Notes: generated by a model from the sequence alone, not told the origin. 64,000 bases of DNA from Rhodovastum atsumiense (GCF_937425535.1 NZ_OW485601.1:1514501-1578500); one strand, 5' to 3'; counted from the first letter of the stretch, positions 25,239 through 38,951 are shown. Translations and numbers: made by a program.

Positions 25239-27109
25239 CGCCCCGGCTCCTTCGGGGGCATGTCGGCCATGCGCTGCGACGGATCGCGCCGTCCCAGCGG
25301 GTCGCGCGTCAGCGCCACGGTCATGATGTCGCGCGCCACCGGCGCCGCCGCCGCGGCCCCGGCATTGCCGTGCTCGACCACGATCGCCATCGCGTAGCGC
25401 GGCGCGTCATACGGGGCATAGGCCACGAACAGCGCATGCGGCCGGAATTCCCAGGCGAGCGTCTCCGACTTGAAGCCCTTCTCGCGCTGTTCGCGTGAGA
25501 CCCGGCGCACCTGCGTCGAGCCGGTCTTGCCGGCGAGCTGCACGCCCGGGATCGCGAGCCGCGCCACCGTCGCGGTGCCACCGCCGTCATTGACCACCTG
25601 CCACATGCCGTCGCGCACGATCCCAAGGTCACGGTCGGCGATGCCGAGCAGCGGCCAGTCCTCGGGCCGCGCGCCGGCCTGCAGCACGCCGCCGATGCTG
25701 CGGGTCAGGTGCGGCTGCACCGCCCGGCCGGTGGCGATGCGCGAGGTCATCACCGCGAGCGACAGCGGCGTCAGCTGCAGGAACCCCTGGCCGATGCCAT
25801 GCACGATGGTGTCGCCGAGATTCCACGGATGGCCCTGGCCGATGCGCCAGGCGCGGGTCGGCACCAGGCCCTGGCGCGCGCCCGGCAGTTCGATCGGCAG
25901 CTTCACGCCCAGGCCGAAACGATTCGCCATCGCGGCGATGCGGTCGATGCCGACGCGCCGCGCCACTTCGTAGAAGAAGACGTCGCAGGAATGCTTGATC
26001 GCGCTGCGCACGTCGAGCAGCCCATGGCCGCCCTTGCGCCAGCAGTGGAAGCGGGTGTCGCCGAGATCCAGGTGCCCGGGGCAATTGATGCGGTCGGTGG
26101 GGGAGATCACCTTCGCTTCCAGCCCCGCCAGCGCCACCACCATCTTGAAGGTGGAGCCCGGCGCATAGAGGCCGGCGACCGCCTTGTTGATCAGCGGCGC
26201 CCGGCGATTGCGCGTCCATTCCGCCCATTGCGCCTGCGACACGCCCGAATTGAACAGGGTCGGATCGAACGAGGGATTGGTCGCCATCGCCAGCACCTCG
26301 CCGGTGCGGCAATCCATCACCACGGCGCTGGCGCTCTCGTCGCCGAGCCGTTCCAGCACCGCCTTCTGCAGTTCGGTATCGATGCTCAGGCCGATATCCT
26401 GGCCCTTCACGCCTTCCTGCCGGTCGAGTTCGCGGATCACCCGGCCGACTGCGTTGACCTCGAGCTGCACCGCCCCGGCCCGCCCGCGCAGGGGCTTGTC
26501 GTGCCATTTCTCGATGCCGGCGCGGCCGATGCGCAGGCCCGGCAGCGACAGCATCGGATCATCGGCGACATCGTTCTCGTTGGGCGGGGCGACATAGCCG
26601 ATGACATGCGCAAGCGTCGGGCCGAACGGATACATCCGCGTGGTGCCGACATCGACCAGGATGCCGGGCAGGTCGGGCGCATTCACCTCGATGCGCGCCA
26701 TTTCTTCCCAGGAGAGGAACTCGCGCACCGAGATCGGCACGAAGCGGCGGTGCCGGCGCATCTCGCGTTCGATGCGGGCCCGTTCGTGATCGGCCAGCGG
26801 CACGATGCGGGAGAAATTGTCGAGCGTGGCGGAGACGTCCTCGGTCTGCTCCGCCACCAGCAAGGCCCGCCAGTTCAGCTCGTTGCCAGCCGCAACGACG
26901 CCGAAACGGTCCAGCACCCGTCCCCGTGGGGCCGCCACCAGGCGTGCGCTGATCCGGTTGCTTTCGGCGAGCGTGGCGTAGCGGGCGCCCTCGACGACCT
27001 GGACCTGGTACAGCTTGGCCCCCAGCAGCCCCAGCACCCCCACCTGCCCCGTCGCCACCAGCAGGGCCCGTCGGGTAAACACTCCCGTCCGCTGTGCCTC
27101 GCGCCTCAT
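25235..27109 (-). CDS. mrdA: Penicillin-binding protein 2
   Basis: A peptidoglycan transpeptidase that partners with RodA in the elongasome. It has 624 residues from ATG 27109, with an N-terminal membrane anchor (about 15-35). The pedestal domain includes RGRVLDRFGVVAAGNEL (about 64-80). Penicillin-binding motifs are intact: SxxK in PGSTFKM (Ser319, Lys322), SxD in HSCDVFF (Ser374) and KTG in AGKTGSTQ (Lys528). SCD replaces the more common SSD-type sequence but keeps the pattern. Between mreD and mrdA, 27130-27210 carries a copy of the hairpin repeat, so the operon may have internal processing there. Confidence 0.96.
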   Translation of the reverse strand: MRREAQRTGVFTRRALLVATGQVGVLGLLGAKLYQVQVVEGARYATLAESNRISARLVAAPRGRVLDRFGVVAAGNELNWRALLVAEQTEDVSATLDNFSRIVPLADHERARIEREMRRHRRFVPISVREFLSWEEMARIEVNAPDLPGILVDVGTTRMYPFGPTLAHVIGYVAPPNENDVADDPMLSLPGLRIGRAGIEKWHDKPLRGRAGAVQLEVNAVGRVIRELDRQEGVKGQDIGLSIDTELQKAVLERLGDESASAVVMDCRTGEVLAMATNPSFDPTLFNSGVSQAQWAEWTRNRRAPLINKAVAGLYAPGSTFKMVVALAGLEAKVISPTDRINCPGHLDLGDTRFHCWRKGGHGLLDVRSAIKHSCDVFFYEVARRVGIDRIAAMANRFGLGVKLPIELPGARQGLVPTRAWRIGQGHPWNLGDTIVHGIGQGFLQLTPLSLAVMTSRIATGRAVQPHLTRSIGGVLQAGARPEDWPLLGIADRDLGIVRDGMWQVVNDGGGTATVARLAIPGVQLAGKTGSTQVRRVSREQREKGFKSETLAWEFRPHALFVAYAPYDAPRYAMAIVVEHGNAGAAAAAPVARDIMTVALTRDPLGRRDPSQRMADMPPKEPGR

Positions 27110-27129
27110 GATCGCCTCGTTGTGCCGCG

Positions 27130-27208
27130 CAGCGAGAATGGGATCCAAGGGCCTTGTGGCCCTTGGCAGGTCCAGGGCAGCGCCCTGGCCTTCCTTCCTT
27201 GGAAGGAA
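27130..27208. repeat. Hairpin repeat, family A, copy 2 (inside the mre operon)
   Basis: Three stems: CCAAGGGCC/GGCCCTTGG (27145-27153, 27158-27166), CCAGGGC/GCCCTGG (27172-27178, 27182-27188) and TTCCTTCC/GGAAGGAA (27191-27208). This is the only copy clearly located between two genes of the same operon. It could lower downstream expression or protect mreBCD mRNA. Confidence 0.8.
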
Positions 27209-27212
27209 ACGT

Positions 27213-27758
27213 TCACGCTCGCGCCGGTTCCGCAAGGGTAACGTGGGACCGGGTCAGCAGCACCGCCAGGGGCGGGTACAGCCCGGCCGACAGGATGGCC
27301 TGGAAGATGGCCGGCCCCACCGGCAGCAGGCGGAAGGTCAGCAGCGAGATAAGTCCCCATTGCAAGGCAGCCGCACCGGCGGCGATGCCCAGGAAGGCCA
27401 TCCACACCAGCAGGAATCCCTGACGTGCCAGCACCCGGCGGGAATGGAAGGCGATGCCATGGGTGATCAGCAAGGTCAGCACGGAAACACCGACCGGCGC
27501 GAAGCCAAGCAGGTCGGCAAGCAATCCCAGTGCGAACACCGAAGCAGGGGGCATCGAGGCGGGGCGGAACAGCGACCAGAAGAACACGCAGCCGAGCACC
27601 ATGGCGCATTGCAACTGGGCCTGGGCGGGCAATTCGAGTGGCCCTGCGGTCAGCAGCAGCAGCAGTGCGGTTGTCGCCACCGGGAAGCTGCGGCGGGCCA
27701 CCACGTCGAGCCGTCGGCCGAGACTCTGGCGCGGGCGGATGCCAGGCTCGCGGTCCAT
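27213..27758 (-). CDS. mreD: Rod-shape determining protein MreD
   Basis: A 181-residue membrane protein of the rod complex, from ATG 27758, four bases after the mreC stop. It has five to six hydrophobic segments and a basic N-terminus (REPGIRPRQSLGRR). The PPASVFALGLLADLLGFAP loop is the characteristic MreD motif. It probably links MreC and PBP2 to the cytoplasmic membrane. The C-terminus overlaps the edge of the hairpin repeat. Confidence 0.92.
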   Translation of the reverse strand: MDREPGIRPRQSLGRRLDVVARRSFPVATTALLLLLTAGPLELPAQAQLQCAMVLGCVFFWSLFRPASMPPASVFALGLLADLLGFAPVGVSVLTLLITHGIAFHSRRVLARQGFLLVWMAFLGIAAGAAALQWGLISLLTFRLLPVGPAIFQAILSAGLYPPLAVLLTRSHVTLAEPARA

Positions 27759-27762
27759 CGCT

Positions 27763-28626
27763 TCAGCGCTTTCGCTCGGCCGCGCGGGGGGCGACCACTT
27801 CGGGCGGCAGTACCCCATGCAGATCGTAGTCGAACAGGCGCACGATCTCCAGCCGCTCGAGCCGGGCCGCGGGCTCGACTTCGGGCACGCCCTGGGCGCT
27901 GAGGCGGACGATGCCCACCGGCAGGCCGGCGGGGAAGGCGCCGGCCTCGGCGCTGGTGACCACGCGCTCGCCCTCCACCGGGGGGGTGTTCTCGGGCCAG
28001 TACATCAGGCGGGGCCGTGGGCCGTTGGTGCCGGCCAGCATGGCGCGGCTGCGGCTGCTTTCCAGGGTCACGGGGACGCGGCTGTTCATGTCGGTGATCA
28101 GCAGTACGCGGACGCTGCGGGTGCCGGCCTCGGTGACGCGTCCGACCAGGCCGCGGTCATCCAGGGCGATTTGCCCCTTGGTGATGCCATGTTTCGGCCC
28201 GGTCGAGAGCAGCACCGCACGGGCATAGACCCCCCCAGCATCGGCCACCACGCGCGCGGTGACGAAACTGGGCGCGGGATCGGGGATCCAGTGCAGGTTG
28301 GCCTTCAGCGTCGCGTTCTCGGCGTCCAGGGCCAGCGCGATCGCCTGCCATTTGCGCAGTTGTTCGTTTTCCTCGCGCAACCGGGCGTTATCGCGCACCA
28401 GGGTCAGCAGGTGCCGTGCGTCCTCGGCGGCGTCACGCACGCGGCTGACCGGCTCGGCCAGCACGCCCCAGATCGGCACCAGCGCGTCGGCCAGCATCGT
28501 GCGCAGGCGCTCGGCCATCACGGTATCCGCTTTGCCCAGCAGCATCAGGCCGAACGCCGCCGCGATCAGCACCGGCAGGGTCAGCTTCGAAAGCGCCTGC
28601 CGCACGGGGATCGAGAGCCGGATCAA
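27763..28626 (-). CDS. mreC: Rod-shape determining protein MreC
   Basis: A periplasmic scaffold of the elongasome with one membrane anchor. It has 287 residues from TTG 28626, with AGGA at suitable distance. The anchor is at about 14-32 (LTLPVLIAAAFGLMLLG). A coiled coil follows at about 65-105 (LVRDNARLREENEQLRKW). The beta-barrel core has LSTGPKHGITKGQIALDDRG and LVGRVTEAGTRSVRVLLITD. It binds PBP2 and activates RodA. Confidence 0.94.
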   Translation of the reverse strand: MIRLSIPVRQALSKLTLPVLIAAAFGLMLLGKADTVMAERLRTMLADALVPIWGVLAEPVSRVRDAAEDARHLLTLVRDNARLREENEQLRKWQAIALALDAENATLKANLHWIPDPAPSFVTARVVADAGGVYARAVLLSTGPKHGITKGQIALDDRGLVGRVTEAGTRSVRVLLITDMNSRVPVTLESSRSRAMLAGTNGPRPRLMYWPENTPPVEGERVVTSAEAGAFPAGLPVGIVRLSAQGVPEVEPAARLERLEIVRLFDYDLHGVLPPEVVAPRAAERKR

Positions 28627-28780
28627 GGCTGCATCCTGCCAGCTTCCACGGTGACCGGCCCCAAACTAGGGCAGGAGCCACACCGGATGCCACCCATGCA
28701 TGAAGGACCAGTGGAGACTGTCAACCATTCCCGTGCAGGCACCACCGGCGGCCGGCCTCTCCCCGGAGAGAGCGGCATCG

Positions 28781-28805
28781 CCGCCCGGATGCGTGCGACG
28801 GGCGG
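28781..28805 (-). terminator. Hairpin after mreB
   Basis: CCGCCCG (28781-28787) and CGGGCGG (28799-28805) form a short stem in the 184-base gap between mreB and mreC. It may partly terminate transcription so that MreB is made in excess over MreC/D. There is no T-run. Confidence 0.35.
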
Positions 28806-28810
28806 TGCGA

Positions 28811-30255
<1,445 letters not shown>

Positions 30256-30335
30256 GCGCGGGGCGCTGCCCCGCCCTCGCCAGGAGGCTTCGCCTCCTGG
30301 ACCTCCACCAGGGGCCATCAGGCCCCTGGACCCCA
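30256..30335. repeat. Hairpin repeat, family A, copy 3
   Basis: Stems: CCAGGAGGC/GCCTCCTGG (30280-30288, 30292-30300) and CCAGGGGCC/GGCCCCTGG (30308-30316, 30321-30329), preceded by a GGGGC/GCCCC stem. It fills the convergent gap between the lipoprotein and leuA. Confidence 0.85.
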
Positions 30336-30339
30336 AAAC

Positions 30340-31914
30340 TCAGGCGCTCAGGGCTTCGGGCTCAGTCCGCGTGCGCTTGACCAGCAGCTTGTTGAGCGCA
30401 TGCACATAGGCCCGGGCGGCGGCGACGATGGTGTCGGTGTCGGCACCCTGGCCGTCCACCATCTTGCCTTCTTCCTCCAGACGCACCGTGACCCGCGCCT
30501 GCGCGTCAGTGCCCTCGGTGATGGCACCGACCGAGAACAGGCGCAGCGTGGCATCATGCGCGAACAAGGAACGAATCGCGTTGAAGGTGGCGTCCACCGG
30601 TCCGTCGCCGGTCTCCTTGCCACTGTGCACCACACCGTCGATTTCCAGCTCCAGCTCGGCGCTGGGCTTGGCCTTGCTGCCGGTGCGCACATCCAGCGAA
30701 ACGAAGCGGATGCGGTCGTGCTCGCGCATCACCTCGTCCTCGACCAGGGCGGCAATGTCGTCGTCGTAGACCACCTTCTTGCGGTCGGCCAGCTCCTTGA
30801 ACCGGCGGAAAGCGTCGTTCAACTGGTTGTCGCCGATCTCGCCATAGCCCAGGGACCGCAGCTTGTCGCGGAAGGCGGCACGGCCGGAATGCTTGCCCAT
30901 GACCAGGTTGGACTTGGTCCAGCCGACACTCTCCGGGGTCATGATCTCGTAGGTGGCGGCGTTCTTCAGCATGCCATCCTGGTGGATGCCGCTTTCGTGG
31001 GCGAACGCATTGCGACCGACGATCGCCTTGTTGGGCTGGACGTCGAAGCCGGTGATGGCCGACAGCAGGCGCGAGGTCTTCAGGATCTTCTCGCTCGCCA
31101 CCTGCGGCCGGGCCAGCACCGCGTCATGGCGGGTGCGCAGCGCCATCACGATCTCTTCCAGCGCCGCATTGCCGGCCCGCTCGCCGATGCCGTTGATGGT
31201 GCACTCGACCTGCCGCGCCCCGGCACGGATCGAGGCCACCGTGTTGGCGACCGCCAGCCCCAGGTCATTGTGGTTGTGGGCGGAGAAGATCACCCGGTCG
31301 GCGCCGGGCACGCGCTCGCGCAGCATGCTGAAGATGCGCGCCATGTCCTCGGGCAGGGCGTAGCCGACCGTGTCCGGGATGTTGATGGTGGTGGCCCCGG
31401 CCCGGATGGCGGTCTCGGTGGCGCGGCACAGGAAATCCGGCTCGGTGCGGCTGCCGTCCTCGGCCGACCACTCCACATCGTCGGTGTACTGCCGGGCCAG
31501 GGTGACGCTGTCGTGGATCGCCTGCAGCACCGCCTCCGGCTCCATCCGCAGCTTGTACTTCATGTGCAGCGGGCTGGTGCTGATGAAGGTGTGGATGCGC
31601 TTGCGCTCGGCCGGCGCTATCGCCTCGCCGGCCCGGGTGATGTCGGCGCGGCCCGAGCGGGCCAGGCCGCAGATCACCGGCCCCTTGATGGCCTTGGCGA
31701 TCGACTGGACGCTTTCGAAGTCACCGGGGGAGGCGATCGGGAAGCCGGCCTCGATCACGTCCACGCCCAGTTCGGCCAGCGCCTCGGCCATGCGCAGCTT
31801 CTCCTGCAGGTTCATGGAGAAGCCCGGCGACTGCTCGCCGTCACGCAGCGTGGTGTCGAAGATGATGATCCGGCTGTCGTCCAGCGTGCCGAAATTGGGA
31901 TGGGTAAAGGACAT
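30340..31914 (-). CDS. leuA: 2-isopropylmalate synthase
   Basis: The first committed step of leucine synthesis, joining acetyl-CoA and 2-oxoisovalerate. It has 524 residues (long LeuA form with regulatory domain). TIM-barrel signatures: FDTTLRDGEQSPGFSM (about 19-34) and the metal/substrate motif SAHNHNDLGLAVANTVASI. A second signature GIGERAGNAALEE follows. The C-terminal LeuA_dimer domain (about 400-515) carries the leucine feedback site. Upstream there is a leucine-rich leader and a hairpin, so expression is probably controlled by leucyl-tRNA through attenuation. Confidence 0.97.
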   Translation of the reverse strand: MSFTHPNFGTLDDSRIIIFDTTLRDGEQSPGFSMNLQEKLRMAEALAELGVDVIEAGFPIASPGDFESVQSIAKAIKGPVICGLARSGRADITRAGEAIAPAERKRIHTFISTSPLHMKYKLRMEPEAVLQAIHDSVTLARQYTDDVEWSAEDGSRTEPDFLCRATETAIRAGATTINIPDTVGYALPEDMARIFSMLRERVPGADRVIFSAHNHNDLGLAVANTVASIRAGARQVECTINGIGERAGNAALEEIVMALRTRHDAVLARPQVASEKILKTSRLLSAITGFDVQPNKAIVGRNAFAHESGIHQDGMLKNAATYEIMTPESVGWTKSNLVMGKHSGRAAFRDKLRSLGYGEIGDNQLNDAFRRFKELADRKKVVYDDDIAALVEDEVMREHDRIRFVSLDVRTGSKAKPSAELELEIDGVVHSGKETGDGPVDATFNAIRSLFAHDATLRLFSVGAITEGTDAQARVTVRLEEEGKMVDGQGADTDTIVAAARAYVHALNKLLVKRTRTEPEALSA

Positions 31915-31942
31915 GTCGGTGCTCCTCGAGAATGATCGAACC

Positions 31943-31963
31943 TAGCCTCAGGGGTTCCCCTGA
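31943..31963 (-). promoter_or_regulatory. Candidate attenuator hairpin of leuA
   Basis: Between the leader stop and leuA, CTCAGGGG and CCCCTGAG (about 31946-31963) can pair with a two-base loop, and a second small stem (CCGGC/GCCGG) lies between this and the leader. The T-run is weak. The geometry fits a transcription attenuator of the leu type, but alternate pairing was not computed. Confidence 0.5.
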
Positions 31964-31988
31964 GCTGTGACCGGCACGCGGCCGGACG

Positions 31989-32099
31989 TCACGCCCAGGG
32001 GCGGCTAAGTCGAAGGAGGAGCAGGCCGAGCGGCAGACGCAGCAGGCCGCGCGCGGATGCGCGAGCGGAACGGCCAACGATGCCTGCGGGGTGAAACAT
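31989..32099 (-). CDS. leuL: Leucine-rich leader peptide of leuA
   Basis: A short open frame of 36 codons upstream of leuA on the same strand, ATG 32099 to TGA 31989. It contains nine leucines of which eight lie in LLRLPLGLLLLRL. The dense Leu codons shortly before the stop and the hairpin that follows are the hallmark of an amino-acid attenuation leader. A weak GGTGA precedes the ATG. The peptide itself is unlikely to have a function. Confidence 0.65.
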   Translation of the reverse strand: MFHPAGIVGRSARASARGLLRLPLGLLLLRLSRPWA

Positions 32100-32167
32100 G
32101 GGATCACCGTAGCGGCGGCGCCCGGATGATGCAAGCATCCGCCGATGACGTGAGGGGATCTTCGTCC

Positions 32168-33166
32168 ATGCACAAGCTGGTGTTTTGCCGCGCCTTGCAT
32201 CCCGAGGCGATGGCCCTGCTGGAGGCGCGCGAGGACGTCTCGGTGACCGTCCTGACCCATGAATTCCGCGGCCCTCCCCTGCAGAAGGAACTGGCCGCGC
32301 ATATCCGCGACGCCTTCGGCATCATGGTGGGGCTGGAACGGGTCCACGAGGACCTGCTGGCCACCGCCCAGCGGCTGCGGGTGATCAGCCGCTTCGGGGT
32401 CGGCTTCGACGCCATCGACATCCCGGCCTGCAGCAAGCGCGGCGTGCTGGTCAGCGTCGCCAACGGCGCCAATGACCTTTCGGTGGCCGAGCACACGCTG
32501 ATGCTGATGCTGATGCTCGCCCGCCGGGCCGTCGAGTACGACAATTCCGTGCGAGCCGGGACCTGGATGATCCAGACCGGGCGGCGGATGCACGAACTGG
32601 CGGGCAAGCGGGTGCTGGTGGTGGGCTATGGCCGGATCGGCACCCGGGTGGCCCGGCTCTGTGCCGCCTTCGGCATGCAGGTGATGGTCACCGACCCCGC
32701 CTTCCCCACCCCCCGGATCGCCGCCGACGGCTACATCCCCGCCCCGGATCTGTGGGCGGCGCTGCCGGAGGCCGACATCGTCACCCTGCACGCGCCGCTG
32801 GACTGCACCACGCGGGGCATGGTCAACGCCGATTTCCTCGAGCGCATGAAGGCCACCGCCTGGCTGATCAACACCGCGCGCGGCGGGCTGGTGGACGAAG
32901 CGGCGCTGGCCGGGGCGCTCGCGGGCGGCATCATCGAAGCCGCCGGCATCGACGTGCTGGTGCGCGAGCCGCCGATGGCCGACAATCCGTTGCTGAAGCT
33001 GCCGAACGTGGTGCTGAGCCCGCACAACGCCGCCGCCCCGCTCGAGTGCTATGCCAAGATGTCGCACCGGGCGGTGATGAACCTGCTCGATTTCATCGAT
33101 GGCCGCCTCGACCCAGGCTACACGGTGAACCCCGAAGTCCTGGGCCACCCCGAAGGCGTAGGCTAA
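32168..33166 (+). CDS. D-isomer-specific 2-hydroxyacid dehydrogenase
   Basis: An NAD(P)-dependent dehydrogenase of the phosphoglycerate/lactate dehydrogenase superfamily with 332 residues from ATG 32168; a start at 32126 would add 14. The Rossmann loop VLVVGYGRIGTRVARL is at about 155-170. Catalytic Arg (NTARGGLVDE), Glu (DVLVREPP) and His (LSPHNAAA) are all present. The C-terminus is short with no ACT domain, so it is not a canonical SerA. Substrate cannot be assigned; the opening HKLVFCRALHPEAMALL is like hydroxypyruvate/phosphoglycerate-type members. It ends at a hairpin repeat with a T-rich tail. Confidence 0.87.
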   Translation: MHKLVFCRALHPEAMALLEAREDVSVTVLTHEFRGPPLQKELAAHIRDAFGIMVGLERVHEDLLATAQRLRVISRFGVGFDAIDIPACSKRGVLVSVANGANDLSVAEHTLMLMLMLARRAVEYDNSVRAGTWMIQTGRRMHELAGKRVLVVGYGRIGTRVARLCAAFGMQVMVTDPAFPTPRIAADGYIPAPDLWAALPEADIVTLHAPLDCTTRGMVNADFLERMKATAWLINTARGGLVDEAALAGALAGGIIEAAGIDVLVREPPMADNPLLKLPNVVLSPHNAAAPLECYAKMSHRAVMNLLDFIDGRLDPGYTVNPEVLGHPEGVG

Positions 33167-33171
33167 CCCCC

Positions 33172-33283
33172 CCGCCGCGCAGCGAGACTGGGGTGCAGGG
33201 GCCTTGTGGCCGTCACGCGAATGCGTGCCTGCGCACGACGCCGGGTCCAGGGCAGAGCCCTGGACCTTTCTTTTTTCTTCTTT
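33172..33283. repeat. Hairpin repeat, family A, copy 4 with T-rich terminator
   Basis: Degenerate modules of the family plus CCAGGGC/GCCCTGG (33247-33253, 33257-33263) followed by a run of about 20 bases that is mostly T on the plus strand. This copy therefore has the form of a true Rho-independent terminator for the dehydrogenase gene. It is convergent with ilvC. Confidence 0.8.
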
Positions 33284-34887
<1,604 letters not shown>

Positions 34888-34987
34888 GGTGGTCTCGTTG
34901 CTGTGCCCGCCGGCGCCCCGGGGGAAACCCGGGGCGGCGCGACGATGCGGGATGCGCGGGGCAGGAAGGCGGTCCGGCCGGGATCGA

Positions 34988-36811
<1,824 letters not shown>

Positions 36812-36844
36812 GGCGCGCACCCTTAGGACGGTTATTGCGAGGCG

Positions 36845-37804
36845 TCAACCCGCGCGGCGAATAAACGACATGATCTGCTCGGATTCTCTTTCCGAAAATT
36901 GCGCTAGACTTGCGACCCGCGCATGGATCGTATGCAAGCACGCCGGATCGACCAGCGCCCGGTGGCGGAACCAGGTCGCCTGCCGCTTGGTGTACTGGCC
37001 GGTCACCAGTTCCGCCCGCCGCGCCGCCTCTTCCAGCGGGATCTCGCCGCGCAGATGCGCGAGCAGCTCCGGCACCCCGTGCGCCCGCATCGCCGGCAGC
37101 GCCGGATCGAGCCCAAGCGCCGCCAGCGCCTGCACTTCCGCAAGCGCGCCCGCTGCCAGCATGGCGCCGAAGCGCTGCGCGATCGCCGCCCGCAAGTCCG
37201 TCCGCGGCGGATCAAGCAGCAGCACGGCGAAGCGCCAGGGTGCCTTCTCGCCCGGCCGCGCCTGCCAGGCGGCAAGCCCCTGCCCGGTGCCGCGCCAGAC
37301 TTCCCAGGCACGGGCGAGGCGCTGGCTGTCGGAGGGATGCAGCCTGGCCGCGGTCGCCGGATCCACCGCGGCCAGCGCCGCGTGCAGCGCCTCCGGCCCG
37401 TGTTCGGCCAGACGGAGCCGCGCTTCCGTCCGCGCCGCCTCCGGCACCGGCGGGATCTCGGCGATGCCATGCACCAGGGACCAGAAGTACAGGCCGGTGC
37501 CGCCGCACAGGATCGGCAGGCGCCCCTGCGCCCGCGCCGCCTCCATCTCGGCCAGCGCCGCCCCGCGCCACCACGCGGCATGGCCGGGCTCGGCCGCCGG
37601 ACGCACCCCGTACAGCCGGTGCGGCACCCGCGCCTCTTCCTCCGGCGTCGGGCGGGCGGTGATGACGCGCAGCTCGCGGTAGCACTGCATGGCATCGGCG
37701 TTGATGACCGTGCCGTCCAGCCGCCCGGCGAGGTCGAGCGCCAGCGCCGACTTGCCGCTGCAGGTGGGACCTGCGACGATCAGGGCGAAGGGTTGATCAG
37801 CCAT
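36845..37804 (-). CDS. miaA: tRNA dimethylallyltransferase
   Basis: The product adds an isopentenyl group to A37 of tRNAs reading codons that start with U. It has 319 residues from ATG 37804. P-loop AGPTCSGKSALALDLAG at about 10-26; DAMQCYRELRVITARPT (about 38-54) is the substrate motif. LPILCGGTGLYFWSLVHGI and QYTKRQATWFRHR are later signatures. It overlaps the divergent serB region and leads into ilvB, which starts 33 bases later. This gives a tRNA-modification gene ahead of branched-chain synthesis, a common order in related genomes. Confidence 0.95.
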   Translation of the reverse strand: MADQPFALIVAGPTCSGKSALALDLAGRLDGTVINADAMQCYRELRVITARPTPEEEARVPHRLYGVRPAAEPGHAAWWRGAALAEMEAARAQGRLPILCGGTGLYFWSLVHGIAEIPPVPEAARTEARLRLAEHGPEALHAALAAVDPATAARLHPSDSQRLARAWEVWRGTGQGLAAWQARPGEKAPWRFAVLLLDPPRTDLRAAIAQRFGAMLAAGALAEVQALAALGLDPALPAMRAHGVPELLAHLRGEIPLEEAARRAELVTGQYTKRQATWFRHRALVDPACLHTIHARVASLAQFSERESEQIMSFIRRAG

Positions 37805-37859
37805 GGCTTGCCGCGACGCGCGCAAGCCAGCATACCGCGCCCGTCATGAGCGCCCTCCT

Positions 37860-38735
37860 ATGAGCCACATCCTCACCCTCGTCGTCGACCGCACGGCCAC
37901 ATCGCTGACCGAAGCCATCATCGCGCGCGTGCGCGATGCCATCCAGGGCGGCCCGCCGGTGGTGCTCTCGCCCGGTGAGGCCGCGGACATTCCCTGCGCC
38001 ACCGCCCCCGATCCGGCCACGCTGGCCGCAGCCCTGGAAGGCGCCCCGGTGGACGCCATCCCCACCAAGGCGCGCGGCCGGCGCAAGGGGCTGCTGGTGG
38101 CGGACATGGACAGCACCATCGTCACCACCGAAACCCTCGACGAGCTGGCCGCCTTCGCTGGGCTGAAGGACAGGATCGCCGCGATCACCCGGCGCGCCAT
38201 GAACGGGGAACTCGACTTCCCCACCGCCCTGCGCGAACGGGTGGGGATGCTGAAGGGCCTGAAGCTGGAGGCGCTGCAGCATACCTGGGATGAGACCAAA
38301 TTGATGCCGGGCGCGCGCGAACTGGTGGCAACGATGCGCGCCCACAACGCCACCACGGCCCTGGTCTCCGGCGGGTTCACCTTCTTCACCAGCCGCGTCG
38401 CCGCGGCGGTGGGGTTCGACTCGCACCGCTCCAATGTCCTGCTCGATGACGGCAGCGCCCTGACCGGGGAAGTGGGCGAACCGATCCTCGGGCGCGACGC
38501 CAAGCTGGAGGCCCTGCATGAACTTGCCGCCGCGCGCGGCCTGAAATTATCGGCGACCCTGGCCGTCGGCGACGGCGCCAACGACCTGCCGATGCTGCGC
38601 GAAGCCGGGCTCGGCGTCGCCTTCCACGCCAAGCCGATCGTCGCCGCCGAGGCCCGCGCCCGCGTGGACCATGGCAACCTGCGGGCATTGCTGTTCGCGC
38701 AAGGCTACCGGCTGGAGGAAATCGTCGGCGGCTGA
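37860..38735 (+). CDS. serB: Phosphoserine phosphatase
   Basis: The last step of serine synthesis. It has 291 residues from ATG 37860; an in-frame ATG at 37803 would overlap the miaA start and is less likely. HAD-family motif I DMDSTIVT (Asp82 nucleophile, Asp84), motif II VSGGFTFF and motif III/IV GDGANDLPMLREAG. The N-terminal 70 residues form a divergent ACT-like lobe. The 3' end meets a hairpin repeat. Confidence 0.95.
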   Translation: MSHILTLVVDRTATSLTEAIIARVRDAIQGGPPVVLSPGEAADIPCATAPDPATLAAALEGAPVDAIPTKARGRRKGLLVADMDSTIVTTETLDELAAFAGLKDRIAAITRRAMNGELDFPTALRERVGMLKGLKLEALQHTWDETKLMPGARELVATMRAHNATTALVSGGFTFFTSRVAAAVGFDSHRSNVLLDDGSALTGEVGEPILGRDAKLEALHELAAARGLKLSATLAVGDGANDLPMLREAGLGVAFHAKPIVAAEARARVDHGNLRALLFAQGYRLEEIVGG

Positions 38736-38738
38736 CCG

Positions 38739-38840
38739 GGGCGCTGCCCCGGACCCGGCAGGAGGCTTCGCCTCCTGCACCTCCACGTCGTGCGCATGCG
38801 CGCCTTCGCACGACGGGCAAAGCCCTTGGATCCCGTTTTT
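38739..38840. repeat. Hairpin repeat, family A, copy 5
   Basis: Stems GCAGGAGGC/GCCTCCTGC (38758-38766, 38770-38778) and CGTCGTGCG/CGCACGACG (38786-38794, 38807-38815), followed by a short T-run (from 38836). It stands between serB and the convergent HD gene, in the same gap as a family B copy. Confidence 0.85.
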
Positions 38841-38850
38841 CAGCAGTAAT

Positions 38851-38940
38851 TGTAGGGCGGATAAGCGCAGCGCCATCCGCCATTGCATGGCTCCCGCACG
38901 CCGCTCCCCTTGCGTTGGCGGACCTGCGTCCGCCCTACAT
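38851..38940. repeat. Family B repeat, copy 1 (about 90 bases)
   Basis: A repeat whose ends are inverted: GTAGGGCGG near 38852 and CCGCCCTAC near 38938. An internal stem GGCGGA...TCCGCC follows the first end. Nearly the same first 30 bases recur at 58194. Repeats of this sequence type are known in many proteobacterial genomes. Confidence 0.8.
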
Positions 38941-38951
38941 CATGACATCAC

